Below are positions 34,997 to 43,001 of a DNA stretch of 64,000 bases, piece after piece. The stretch lies in the NCBI GenBank assembly GCA_035551675.1, contig DASZMV010000039.1, forward strand, positions 1 through 64,000, in the 5' to 3' direction. A model generated the notes under the pieces. The model was not told the origin of the DNA, searched no databases, and saw only the letters and a program-made list of their open reading frames with translations. The stretch's first letter is position 1; every line of letters begins with the position of its first letter. The translations under genes were made by a program, and so were the position numbers. The DNA is from JAFECT01 sp035551675. GTDB taxonomy: Bacteria > Pseudomonadota > Alphaproteobacteria > Caulobacterales > Caulobacteraceae.

Positions 34997-37867
34997 CTAG
35001 TGCGCCTCGTCCCAGTTTTTGGCCCAGCGGGCTTCGACGGTGAGCGGCACCGACAGGGCGACGGCGGGTTCGGCGGCGCGCTCCATGACCTGTTTGATCA
35101 AGGTCGAGGCGGCTTCGGCTTCGGATTGCGGCGCCTCGAAGACCAGTTCGTCGTGGACCTGTAACAGCATCTGGGTCTTCAGGCCGGCCTTCTTCAACGC
35201 CGCGGGCATGCGCATCATGGCGCGGCGGATGATGTCGGCGGCGGTGCCCTGGATCGGCGCGTTGATCGCCGCGCGTTCGGCGAACTGGCGGTGGCCGACG
35301 TTGCTGGCGCGGATCTCGGGAATGTTCACCTTGCGGCCGAACAGGGTCGAGACGAAGCCTTGTTCACGCACCAGCGCGCGCGTCTGTTCCATGTAGCCGC
35401 GGATGCCGGGGAAGCGTTCGAAATAGGTGGCGATGTAGGCGCCGGCTTCTTCGCGCGAGATGCCGAGCTGGTTCGATAACCCGAACGCCGAGATGCCGTA
35501 GATGATGCCGAAGTTGATCGCCTTCGCTCTGCGACGCACATCCGACGGCATGCCTTCGATCGCGACGCCGAACATCTCCGACGCGGTGGTGGCGTGAATG
35601 TCCTGGCCGGCGGCGAAGGCGGCCTTCAGTTGCGGAATGTCGCCGATGTGGGCCAGCAGGCGCAGTTCGATCTGCGAATAGTCGGCGCTGATCAGCACAT
35701 TGCCCTCGTCGGCGATGAACGCCTGGCGGATCTGGCGGCCGGTCTCGGTGCGGATCGGAATGTTCTGCAGGTTCGGGTCGGACGAGGCGAGACGGCCGGT
35801 CGACGATGCGGCCAACTGGAAGCTGGTATGCACGCGCTGAGTCTTTTCGTCGGCGGCGGCGACAAGGGCGTCGGTGTAGGTGCCTTTCAGTTTCGACAGC
35901 TGGCGCCAGTCGAGCAGCGTGCGCGGCAGCTCGTGCGACTGCGCCAGTTCCTCCAGCACCGAGGCGTCGGTGCCCCAGGCGCCGGTGGCGGTCTTTTTGC
36001 CGCCGGGCAGGCTGAGTTCGCCGAACAGAATGTCGCCGATCTGTTTCGGTGAGCCGAGGTTGAACGGGCGTCCCGCGAGCGCGTGCGCCTTGGCCTCGAA
36101 CTCGGCCATGCCCTTGCCGAATTCGTTGGAGAGCAGGCGCAGGCGTTCGGGATCGACGCGAATGCCGGTGCATTCCATCTCGGCCAGCACCGCCGGCATG
36201 CCGCGTTCGAGCGTCTCGTAGACGGTGAGCAGGCCCTCGCGCGCCAGGCGCGGTTTCAGCACGCTCCATAGGCGCAGCGTCACGTCGGCGTCTTCGGCGG
36301 CGTAGCAGGTGGCGGGTTTCAGCTCGACGTGTTTGAAGCTCTTCAGGGTCTTGCCGGCGCCGGCGACCTGTTTGAACGGGATCGGTTCGTGGCCGAGCAT
36401 CAGCTTGGACAGTTCGTCCATGCCGTGACCGTGCACGCCCTGATCGAGCACGTAGGACATCAGCATGGTGTCGTCGATCGGCGCCACGTTCACGCCGTAA
36501 CGCAGCAGGACGGCCATGTCGTACTTGATGTTCTGGCCGACCTTGAGCACGCCCGGGTCTTCCAGCAGCAGTTTTAGCCTTGCGACGGCGGCTTCGAGCG
36601 GGACCTGTTCGAGGGTCGAGCCGGAGAGCGCCAGGCCTTCGTCGGACAGGTGTCCCAGCGGGATGTAACAGGCTTGGTTGGGACCGGTCGACAGCGACAC
36701 GCCGCAGAGGTTGGCGTGCGACGACGACAGGGCGTCGGTCTCGGTGTCGAAACCGACGACGCCAGCCTCGAAACAACGCGCGATCCAGACATCGAGACGC
36801 TCGATCGACTGCACGCATTCGTAGGCGTCGACGTCGAAGACATGCGTGCCGGTGGCGACCGCGGGCGCCGGCGCGCCGAGGCGATCGGCTTGCGCGCGGG
36901 AGATCGGCGCCGAGGGCGAGGCCATGGAGGGCGTCGAGGTCGACTCGATCTTGCCGTCGCCGACGCGTTTGGCCAGGGTGCGAAACTCCATCTTCTCCAG
37001 GAAGGCGCCGAGCGTCGCGGGGTCGGGATGGCGCACGGCCATGGAGTCGATGGTCTCGGGCATGGGCGCGTCGCAGATCAGCGTCACCAGTTGTCGCGAC
37101 AGGCGGATCTGGTCGGCGAAGTCGATCAGGGTCTGGCGGCGCTTGTCCTGTTTGATCTCGCCCGCGCGCGCCAAGAGCGTATCGAGGTCGCCGTATTCGG
37201 TGATCAGCGCCTGGGCGGTCTTGACCCCGATGCCCGGGGCGCCCGGCACGTTGTCGACGCTGTCGCCGATCAGCGACTGCACGTCGATGACCTTTTCGGG
37301 CGGCACGCCGAACTTTTCGATCACCTGTTCACGCCCGATGCGCAGGTTCTTCATCGGGTCGAACATGGCGACCTTGTCGCGCACCAGCTGCATCAGGTCC
37401 TTGTCGGAGGAGACGATGACCGCTTCGCCGCCGGCCGCTTCGGCGGCGCAGGCGTAGGTCGCGATCAGGTCGTCGGCCTCATAGCCGTTCAGCTCGACGC
37501 AGCTGACGCCGAAAGCGCGCGTCGCTTCGCGCACCAGGCCGAACTGCGGGATCAGGTCTTCGGGCGCGGGCGGGCGGTGCGCCTTGTACTGGTCGTACAT
37601 GTCGTTGCGGAAGGTCTTTTCCGACGCGTCGAAGATCACCGCGAGGTGGGTCGGCGCGTCGGGCCCCTTGGTCTCGCGCAGCAGCTTCCACAGCATGTTG
37701 CAGAACCCCGCCACCGCGCCGACCGGCAGGCCGTCGGACTTGCGGGTGAGCGGCGGCAGCGCGTGGTAGGCGCGGAAAATGTACCCCGACCCGTCGATCA
37801 GGAAGAGCCGGACGGCGGGGCCGTCCTGGGTCAGCGGGCGGGCGGGGGCGTCGAGGGTGTCGGTCAT
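34997..37867 (-). CDS. polA: DNA polymerase I
   Basis: The 956-residue enzyme has all three domains: the 5'-3' exonuclease (residues about 15-310, with DGSGYIFRAYHALP, EADDLIATYA and SLIGDSVDNVPGAPGIG), the 3'-5' proofreading exonuclease (about 350-545, starting GVVGFDTETDAL), and the polymerase domain with motif A SADYSQIELRLLAHI, motif B RRRAKAINFGIIYGIS and motif C LLQVHDELVFEAP. It fills gaps in repair and removes Okazaki primers. Length is normal. Both flanks are occupied by hairpin repeats. Confidence 0.98.
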   Translation of the reverse strand: MTDTLDAPARPLTQDGPAVRLFLIDGSGYIFRAYHALPPLTRKSDGLPVGAVAGFCNMLWKLLRETKGPDAPTHLAVIFDASEKTFRNDMYDQYKAHRPPAPEDLIPQFGLVREATRAFGVSCVELNGYEADDLIATYACAAEAAGGEAVIVSSDKDLMQLVRDKVAMFDPMKNLRIGREQVIEKFGVPPEKVIDVQSLIGDSVDNVPGAPGIGVKTAQALITEYGDLDTLLARAGEIKQDKRRQTLIDFADQIRLSRQLVTLICDAPMPETIDSMAVRHPDPATLGAFLEKMEFRTLAKRVGDGKIESTSTPSMASPSAPISRAQADRLGAPAPAVATGTHVFDVDAYECVQSIERLDVWIARCFEAGVVGFDTETDALSSSHANLCGVSLSTGPNQACYIPLGHLSDEGLALSGSTLEQVPLEAAVARLKLLLEDPGVLKVGQNIKYDMAVLLRYGVNVAPIDDTMLMSYVLDQGVHGHGMDELSKLMLGHEPIPFKQVAGAGKTLKSFKHVELKPATCYAAEDADVTLRLWSVLKPRLAREGLLTVYETLERGMPAVLAEMECTGIRVDPERLRLLSNEFGKGMAEFEAKAHALAGRPFNLGSPKQIGDILFGELSLPGGKKTATGAWGTDASVLEELAQSHELPRTLLDWRQLSKLKGTYTDALVAAADEKTQRVHTSFQLAASSTGRLASSDPNLQNIPIRTETGRQIRQAFIADEGNVLISADYSQIELRLLAHIGDIPQLKAAFAAGQDIHATTASEMFGVAIEGMPSDVRRRAKAINFGIIYGISAFGLSNQLGISREEAGAYIATYFERFPGIRGYMEQTRALVREQGFVSTLFGRKVNIPEIRASNVGHRQFAERAAINAPIQGTAADIIRRAMMRMPAALKKAGLKTQMLLQVHDELVFEAPQSEAEAASTLIKQVMERAAEPAVALSVPLTVEARWAKNWDEAH

Positions 37868-37936
37868 CGTGGGGGGAACATAGGGCGGTGGGAGGGGCGC
37901 GTCACGGACAGACGCATGGGAGCAGCCGTGCTAAAA

Positions 37937-37997
37937 AGTCCCTCTCCCGCGCTGGAAGCGCGGGGGAGGTGTCGCGAAGCGACGGAGGGGGCGCGCC
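37937..37997 (+). repeat. Left arm of the inverted repeat around the DUF559 gene
   Basis: About 60 bp matching, in inverse orientation, the sequence at 38378-38436. The two arms differ essentially only in the loop of the first hairpin (CGCTGGAAGCG here; CGCGCCGCGCG in the other arm read in the same sense). The core GGGGGAGGTG, TCGCGAAGCGA hairpin, GGAGGGGGCGCGCC is shared with 34846-34881. Confidence 0.92.
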
Positions 37998-38011
37998 GAG
38001 GGCGCGACAAA

Positions 38012-38377
38012 GTGTTGCGATCCACCACCCGAACCCTGAAACGTTCCCGCACCTTGCGCCGCGAAATGACCCTGCCCGAGGTGCTGTTGTGGAACGTCCT
38101 TCGCGGCCGCGCGCCGGGAAAGCCAACCTTTCGCCGTCAGCACCCGGTTGAACCCTACATCCTGGATTTCTATTGCGCCGCGGCGAAGCTGTGCATCGAG
38201 ATTGACGGCGAGGGCCACGCATGGACCGTCGGCCGCGACGAACGCCGCGATGCCTGGCTGAACGCACAGGGGATCGACGTTGTCCGGTATGGCGCCAAGG
38301 CGGTGCTCGCCGATCCGGACATGGTCGCGCAGCAGATTTTCGATCTGGCGTTGGAGCGTATGCAGCGCGGCGCGTGA
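38012..38377 (+). CDS. DUF559-domain protein (Vsr/endonuclease-like fold), bracketed by inverted repeats
   Basis: The 121-residue protein follows the DUF559 pattern: basic RSRTLRREMTLPEVLLWNVLRG, FRRQHPVEPYILDFYC (with the acidic D of a PD-(D/E)xK-like site), LCIEIDGEGHA (second acidic cluster), and IDVVRYGAKAVLADPDMV. The family resembles very-short-patch-repair nucleases but has no proven activity known to me. The start is likely GTG 38012 or TTG 38015; an in-frame ATG at 37916 would add a nonsense-like tail translated from the left repeat. The stop at 38375-38377 touches the right repeat directly. Confidence 0.85.
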   Translation: MLRSTTRTLKRSRTLRREMTLPEVLLWNVLRGRAPGKPTFRRQHPVEPYILDFYCAAAKLCIEIDGEGHAWTVGRDERRDAWLNAQGIDVVRYGAKAVLADPDMVAQQIFDLALERMQRGA

Positions 38378-38436
38378 GGCGCGCCCCCTCCGTCGCTTCG
38401 CGACACCTCCCCCGCGCGGCGCGCGGGAGAGGGACT
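38378..38436 (-). repeat. Right arm of the inverted repeat around the DUF559 gene
   Basis: An inverted near-identical copy of 37937-37997, beginning at the base after the DUF559 stop codon. Together the arms span 500 bp and contain only this gene. No target-site duplication is obvious outside the arms. Confidence 0.92.
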
Positions 38437-38444
38437 CTAGGGCG

Positions 38445-38885
38445 CTACCAAATCCCCGTGTTCGACATCGAGGACCACGGTTCTGCCGGCGCTAACCTCT
38501 CGCCTTTTTGCAGCAGCTCTATCGAGATGCCGTCGGGGGAGCGGATGAAGGCCATGTGGCCGTCGCGGGGTGGGCGGTTGATGGTGACTCCGCGTTCCAT
38601 CAGCGACCCGCACAGGGCGTAGATGTCGTCGACCTCGTAGGCGAGGTGGCCGAAGTTGCGGCCGCCGGCGTAGTCCTCGGCGTCCCAGTTGAAGGTGAGT
38701 TCGACCAGCGGCGCCTTGTGCTCTCGCGCCTGCGCTTCGTCGCCCGGCGCCGCCAGGAACACCAGGGTGAAGCGGCCCCCCTCGTTGTCGATGCGGCGCG
38801 TTTCGACGAGGCCGAGCTTGGCGCAATAGAAGTCGAGCGCGGCGTCGAGGTCCTTCACCCGGACCATGGTGTGCAGGTAGCGCAT
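38445..38885 (-). CDS. gloA: Lactoylglutathione lyase (glyoxalase I), VOC superfamily
   Basis: The enzyme converts the methylglyoxal-glutathione hemithioacetal to S-lactoylglutathione. The 146-residue protein has two VOC modules with the four metal ligands of glyoxalase I in place: H5 (RYLHTMVRV), E61 (LVELTFN), H79 (FGHLAYEVDD) and E122 (GISIELLQKG). The YCAKLGLVETRRIDNEGGRFTLVFL block and NWDAEDYAGGRNFGH region are diagnostic. The length is slightly above the E. coli enzyme because of a short C-terminal tail. It ends 9 bases from the right DUF559 repeat. Confidence 0.93.
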   Translation of the reverse strand: MRYLHTMVRVKDLDAALDFYCAKLGLVETRRIDNEGGRFTLVFLAAPGDEAQAREHKAPLVELTFNWDAEDYAGGRNFGHLAYEVDDIYALCGSLMERGVTINRPPRDGHMAFIRSPDGISIELLQKGERLAPAEPWSSMSNTGIW

Positions 38886-38943
38886 CCGAACCTCCGCCGA
38901 TCGAGCCTTGCGGGCGCGCCCGCGGAGCCTCAGTTATGCCTTG

Positions 38944-39153
38944 ATGACCGAGCTGGAAAGACTGAGCGACCCGATCCGACTGTCCGCCTTGCGCGCCGCC
39001 CTGGCCGATGCGGGGATCGAGAGCGTGGTGTTCGACTCCGGCATGGGCGGCCTTCTGGGCGGGGTGATCCCGGCCCGCCTGATGGTCAGCGACGACGATG
39101 CGGAAATGGCGCGGCATCTGTTGGAGCAACTGGGGCTGGGGCCGCAGGTTTAG
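38944..39153 (+). CDS. DUF2007-domain protein (small putative signal-transducing protein)
   Basis: The 69-residue protein resembles DUF2007: LSDPIRLSALRAALADAGIESVVFDSGMGGLLGGVIPARLMVSDDDAEMARHLLEQ is one small alpha/beta ferredoxin-like unit with the family's conserved PARLMV...D...A..LL pattern. The ATG at 38944 is preferred over an earlier in-frame ATG because the conserved unit begins immediately. The family is found beside very different genes; in E. coli-type genomes a PII-like signalling role has been suggested only by structure. It is divergent from gloA. Confidence 0.8.
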   Translation: MTELERLSDPIRLSALRAALADAGIESVVFDSGMGGLLGGVIPARLMVSDDDAEMARHLLEQLGLGPQV

Positions 39154-39158
39154 GCGAG

Positions 39159-39390
39159 ACCGTCCGAAGCGCATCTCCGCCCCCTGGGCGGAGACAGGCC
39201 AGAAGCGCATCTCCGCCCGCTGGGCGGAGACAGGTCGCGGAGCGACCAGAGGCGGGCAGGTGCGCCGAGGGTGGGGGGGAAGCGGGTAAGGGCAGTGCGG
39301 TCGTTAGCCGACAATCACTGGGCGTCGGCGCACCTGCCCTCCTCTGCCGCTCTCGCGGCTGTCTCCCCCCAGAGGGGGGAGATCGCGCTT
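39159..39390. repeat. Facing hairpin repeats (GGAGACAG type)
   Basis: The left side carries two adjacent copies of CATCTCCGCCC..GGGCGGAGACAG, then GTCGCGGAGCGAC hairpin, CAGAGG and GGGCAGGTGCGCC. The right side (about 39327-39380) is the inverted homologue ending in CTCCCCCC. The hairpin between GACAG and CAGAG differs between sides but pairs in both. It fills the space between the DUF2007 and zf-CHCC genes. Confidence 0.75.
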
Positions 39391-39406
39391 CAATTTTGAA
39401 GCGCGG

Positions 39407-39661
39407 TTACTCCACCCCTTCCGGATCGTTCGCGGCGGGGTCGGCGAACTCCGTCTCGTGGGTGTGGTGGTTGGCGTCGGGGGCCAGCTCGAAGCGGCGG
39501 TCGCAGTAGCCGCATTCGACCCATTCCTCCTCGCCCATCTCGAGATAGACCAGCGGGTGGCCCAGCGCCCCGTTGCCCCCGTCGCAGCCGACGCGCTTGG
39601 AGCGGACCAGGATCACCTCCGGCGGGGGGATGGCGTTGGAGGGTTCGCGGTAGGTCGGCAT
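39407..39661 (-). CDS. zf-CHCC zinc-finger protein (NDUFS6-like)
   Basis: This 84-residue protein contains the Cys-His-Cys-Cys finger VGCDGGNGALGHPLVYLEMGEEEWVECGYCDRRFEL, the PF10276-type zf-CHCC domain shared with the NDUFS6 subunit of mitochondrial complex I. In alphaproteobacteria the homologue occurs as a small separate gene and is thought to assist complex I. The ATG at 39661 gives the family-sized protein; longer readings upstream run into the opposite gene. It is divergent from the ABC ATPase, 121 bp apart. The C-terminus is acidic. Confidence 0.88.
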   Translation of the reverse strand: MPTYREPSNAIPPPEVILVRSKRVGCDGGNGALGHPLVYLEMGEEEWVECGYCDRRFELAPDANHHTHETEFADPAANDPEGVE

Positions 39662-39782
39662 GGGGACGGGCGCCTCTGCGGGACTTGGCGGCAAGGGGTG
39701 GGAGGCATACCTAGGCGGGGCGTCCGGGCGCGTCAATTTCCGCCGCCCGCACAGGGTTTCCCACACAGGGTCTGTTGCCTCA

Positions 39783-40790
39783 ATGACTGTCGCCGCCTCC
39801 AACGCCGTCCAAGCCGACGTCGGCCTGTCCTCCGAACCCGAGTACGCGCTCGAGGTCACCGGTCTGACCAAGACCTATGCCGGCGCCAAGAAGACGCCGC
39901 CCAAACAGGCGCTGAAAGGCATCGACCTGAAGATCCGGCGCGGGTCGATGTTCGGCCTCTTGGGCCCCAACGGGGCGGGCAAGTCGACGCTGATCAACAT
40001 TCTCGCGGGCCTGTCGCTGAAGTCCACGGGCAAGGCGGTGATCTGGGGGCGCGACATCGACGAGCGTCCGCGCGACGCGCGCGCCGCGCTGGGCGTCGTG
40101 CCGCAGGAGCTGGCCGCCGACGTGTTCTTCACGCCGAAGGAGGCGATGGAGGTGCAGGCCGGTTTCTACGGCGTGCCCAAGCATGAGCGCCGCACCATGG
40201 AGCTGCTCGACGCGCTCGGCCTCGCCGACAAGGCGAACGCCTATGTGCGCCAGCTGTCGGGCGGCATGAAGCGGCGCCTGATGGTGGCCAAGGCGCTGGT
40301 GCACAATCCGCCGATCCTGATCCTGGACGAACCGACCGCGGGCGTCGACGTCGAGCTGCGCCGCCAGCTGTGGCAGTACGTGCGCAAGCTGAACGCCCAG
40401 GGCGTGACCATCCTGCTCACCACCCACTATCTCGAGGAAGCGCAGGAGCTCTGCGACACCATCGCCATCGTCAACCACGGCCAGGTGGTCGCGTGCGAAC
40501 CGACCGCGCAACTGCTGCGGCGCCTGGACACCCGCGCGGTGGTGGTGACGCCGGCGGAGCCGGTGCGCGAGGCGCCGAGGCTGGAAGGCTTTGAAACCAA
40601 GCTGCGCGCCGGCGGCGCGTTCCAGGTCACCTATCGCACCGGCCAGTCCAGCGTGGAGCAGGTGCTGGCCGCCGTCCGCGCCGCGGGCCTGCACATCAAG
40701 GACATCGTCACCGAGGACCCGGACCTGGAGGACGTGTTCATGAGCCTGACCTACGAGAACCCGGACGCGCGGGATCCTACGCGGGAGTAG
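39783..40790 (+). CDS. ABC transporter ATPase (ABC-2/multidrug type), no permease adjacent
   Basis: The 335-residue ATPase has Walker A GPNGAGKS (61-68), a Q-loop in GVVPQELA, signature LSGGMKRRL, Walker B ILILDEPTAGVD and switch TTHYL, followed by a C-terminal domain of about 90 residues ending EDVFMSLTYENP as in NodI/CcmA/YadG-like exporters. The partner permease is not beside it: the gene is followed after 220 bp by tRNA-Arg and the restriction-modification island. ATG 39783 is chosen because the conserved region starts 20-25 residues later. Substrate unknown. Confidence 0.92.
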   Translation: MTVAASNAVQADVGLSSEPEYALEVTGLTKTYAGAKKTPPKQALKGIDLKIRRGSMFGLLGPNGAGKSTLINILAGLSLKSTGKAVIWGRDIDERPRDARAALGVVPQELAADVFFTPKEAMEVQAGFYGVPKHERRTMELLDALGLADKANAYVRQLSGGMKRRLMVAKALVHNPPILILDEPTAGVDVELRRQLWQYVRKLNAQGVTILLTTHYLEEAQELCDTIAIVNHGQVVACEPTAQLLRRLDTRAVVVTPAEPVREAPRLEGFETKLRAGGAFQVTYRTGQSSVEQVLAAVRAAGLHIKDIVTEDPDLEDVFMSLTYENPDARDPTRE

Positions 40791-41010
40791 CGACAACGAT
40801 TCGTTTTGTGAACTTTTACGTTCTCGCTTCGTTCTTCACAAACCGGCCCGCATCGCCTAAATTCAGACCTGTGGCTCCGCCGCCGTTCCGGTCGGCGCGG
40901 AACGAGGTCTTTGACAGGTGAATCCAAATCCCGGCCCGGCCGATCCGCCGTCGCGTCGGCGCGGGATTGAGACCCGCCCCGCTTTCCGTTAGACGGGCCC
41001 TCCGCCATCC

Positions 41011-41087
41011 GCACCCGTAGCTCAGCTGGATAGAGCGTTGCCCTCCGAAGGCAAAGGTCACAGGTTCGAATCCTGTCGGGTGCGCCA
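41011..41087 (+). tRNA. tRNA-Arg (anticodon CCG)
   Basis: A full cloverleaf is readable: acceptor GCACCCG/CGGGTGC, D-arm GCTCAGCTGGATAGAGC, anticodon stem TTGCC/GGCAA with loop CTCCGAA (anticodon CCG, reading CGG), T-arm ACAGGTTCGAATCCTGT, discriminator G and encoded CCA. It forms the left border of the accessory island. Confidence 0.98.
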
Positions 41088-41151
41088 TTAGCCATTTCTC
41101 CGGTTTCGGACAGAAATGTGGCGGATCAAGTTCATTGACCCGCCGATTTTC

Positions 41152-42207
41152 TTATTGGTCCAGCATGGCGGCGCCCATTTCCGCTCTTCGATTGTTCCAG
41201 GCCTCAACGTCAGCGGCGTGTTGAGCGTTGATCGGACCATTACGACGATCCGCTGCAAATTTTCTCACAAGATGCCGCTGCCAGATCGCGAGTTCGTTCC
41301 ATTTGTCGGAACCCCAAGCCTTCTGACTCTGGCGCATATCCCACAATGCTTCCAGTCGAGAGATCTCGTCATCACGTCCCGCATAGACATCGGCAATCAT
41401 CTTGCGGCTTCCCATTATAAATGGTGTCGCTTGGACGTTCGAATTTCCCGCGCGTCTCTGCGCATAGTGACGCTGAAGCAAGTCGGAATCGCTGACCACA
41501 AAATCTTTGTCGGTGATCGCCGTTGGAAACGCATCGGGCTCCATGAACCGCGGCCCAAACTCCGTCATCTCATGCCCCGGAAGGGCCTCAAACTCCGCCA
41601 CCCATGATTTAGGTTCAAACGGAACGACATTTTCCAATTCGCTCGCCGGGCCGATGAGCCGCTGCAGATCAAGAAACAAGGAGAAGAGATCTAGATCGAT
41701 ACAATCGCCAATCGTCATCAAACGTTGCGCCTCAGCGCGCGAGTCGGAGGCGTCATCTCCAAGATTGAGCACCATGATTAACTTGATGAGGACATCCTTG
41801 ACCGTTTCGGCCCTCACATGCTCAATGATATTCCGACGCGCCTCACATATTTTGTCAACAAGCTGCTCTTCATCTGTCTGTAAATCTTGCACGCTATGCT
41901 TTGCATTCACGGCATCGCACATTGCAGTCCAGTTCCGGCGCAACGCAAGAAGTCGATTTTGAAGCGCGTAGGGCCAAACACGCTCGAGGATTTCCGCCTC
42001 GGAGATTACACGATCGGATTTCGCACCGACTTCCCGGTGCAGCAATTCTGCCGGCGGTTTCGGCATTTCTGCCTGGGCGGCAACCTCGGCACTGGCAAGG
42101 TTGTGCGCAATTATTCGACATTCGCTTTCCAACGTCAAAAGCATCTCTCTGGCTTCCACGACGGATGTGTAGTTTTCCAAGGCCGGTACGTTCTTTCGAG
42201 CGGGCAT
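41152..42207 (-). CDS. Unknown protein of the restriction-modification island, 351 aa
   Basis: No family is recognised. The start at 42207 (MPARKNVPALENYT) is preferred; an in-frame ATG at 42243 is possible. The first 170 residues are long amphipathic helices (LLTLESECRIIAHNLASAEVAAQAEM, ILERVWPYALQNRLLALRRNW), and a coiled-coil is likely. The remainder is mixed and ends with a Trp-rich helical part (ALWDMRQSQKAWGSDKWNELAIWQRHLVR). It has no signal peptide. Base composition is lower in GC than the flanking genes, like the rest of the island, and it points away from vsr. A defence role is suggested by position only. Confidence 0.65.
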   Translation of the reverse strand: MPARKNVPALENYTSVVEAREMLLTLESECRIIAHNLASAEVAAQAEMPKPPAELLHREVGAKSDRVISEAEILERVWPYALQNRLLALRRNWTAMCDAVNAKHSVQDLQTDEEQLVDKICEARRNIIEHVRAETVKDVLIKLIMVLNLGDDASDSRAEAQRLMTIGDCIDLDLFSLFLDLQRLIGPASELENVVPFEPKSWVAEFEALPGHEMTEFGPRFMEPDAFPTAITDKDFVVSDSDLLQRHYAQRRAGNSNVQATPFIMGSRKMIADVYAGRDDEISRLEALWDMRQSQKAWGSDKWNELAIWQRHLVRKFAADRRNGPINAQHAADVEAWNNRRAEMGAAMLDQ

Positions 42208-42444
42208 TTCCAAATCCTTATTGCAGGGCTTCCGCCGAGACATGTCTGCGGAGACTTTTCGGATTGGGAGCTTCTGAAGGCCAATGCCAGTTATATTGTT
42301 CGCAAGCCGATATTAGGTCGCGGCGTTTCCGGCGACCCAACTTGAAATATTGCTGCGCTTGATCTGGCGCCACGTCGAACTCGCTTGATGTTGCGCGTCG
42401 AAATAGCTAGTCGCCGAAATATCAGTTCTCGCTAGATTGAGGCA

Positions 42445-42876
42445 GTGGCGGACAATCGAACAGTTCAAAGCCGAAGCGCTTTGATGGCGCGAATCGGTGG
42501 TAAGAACACCGCACCTGAAATGATTGTGCGAAAAGCGCTTCACGCGGCTGGGTATAGATTCAGGCTACATCGACGCGACCTGCCGGGAACGCCCGACGTC
42601 GTGCTCCCCCGTCACAACAAGATTATCTTTGTTCACGGGTGCTATTGGCACGCTCACGGCTGCAAAATCGGCAAACCCCCAAAGTCAAACCGCGAATTTT
42701 GGGAAGACAAGCTCACGCGGAATAAGCAAAGGGACGAAAGGAATACCAGGGCGCTCAGGAAGGCTGGCTGGGATGTCTTGACAATATGGCAGTGCCAGAC
42801 CCGAGATCGAGACACCCTGATGGAATTGATCGGGCGGTTCATGCGCCCGAAAGGCCAGAGAATCCGATCGACATAG
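42445..42876 (+). CDS. vsr: Very short patch repair (Vsr) endonuclease
   Basis: Vsr nicks beside T:G mismatches created by deamination of 5-methylcytosine. The 143-residue protein has the active-site Asp51 (GTPDVVLP), His64 and His69 (VHGCYWHAHGC) at the same numbers as E. coli Vsr, the zinc cysteines C66 and C73, and the N-terminal RSALMARIGGKNTAPE. The GTG at 42445 gives the family N-terminus. It is followed by a C5-cytosine methyltransferase, its usual partner. Confidence 0.96.
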   Translation: MADNRTVQSRSALMARIGGKNTAPEMIVRKALHAAGYRFRLHRRDLPGTPDVVLPRHNKIIFVHGCYWHAHGCKIGKPPKSNREFWEDKLTRNKQRDERNTRALRKAGWDVLTIWQCQTRDRDTLMELIGRFMRPKGQRIRST

Positions 42877-43001
42877 CGCGCGCGCGCCGGTAACCTCTCT
42901 CTACCCTGCCGATTCGGAGTTCTCTTTTTGTTCTTGCTTTTCGGCCGCAGAGGCAGATAGTGCGCCGTTATCCAGTTCGTGGGCCGCATTGAGAGGTTTC
43001 G

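Noticed and set aside
40816..41088. Minus-strand frame reading GFEPVTFAFGGQRSIQLSYGC over the tRNA
   Set aside because: It is the antisense of tRNA-Arg, a well-known spurious annotation; the tRNA cloverleaf explains the sequence.
41113..41607. 163-residue plus-strand frame after tRNA-Arg
   Set aside because: It is antisense to the 351-residue island protein, whose translation is more protein-like throughout.
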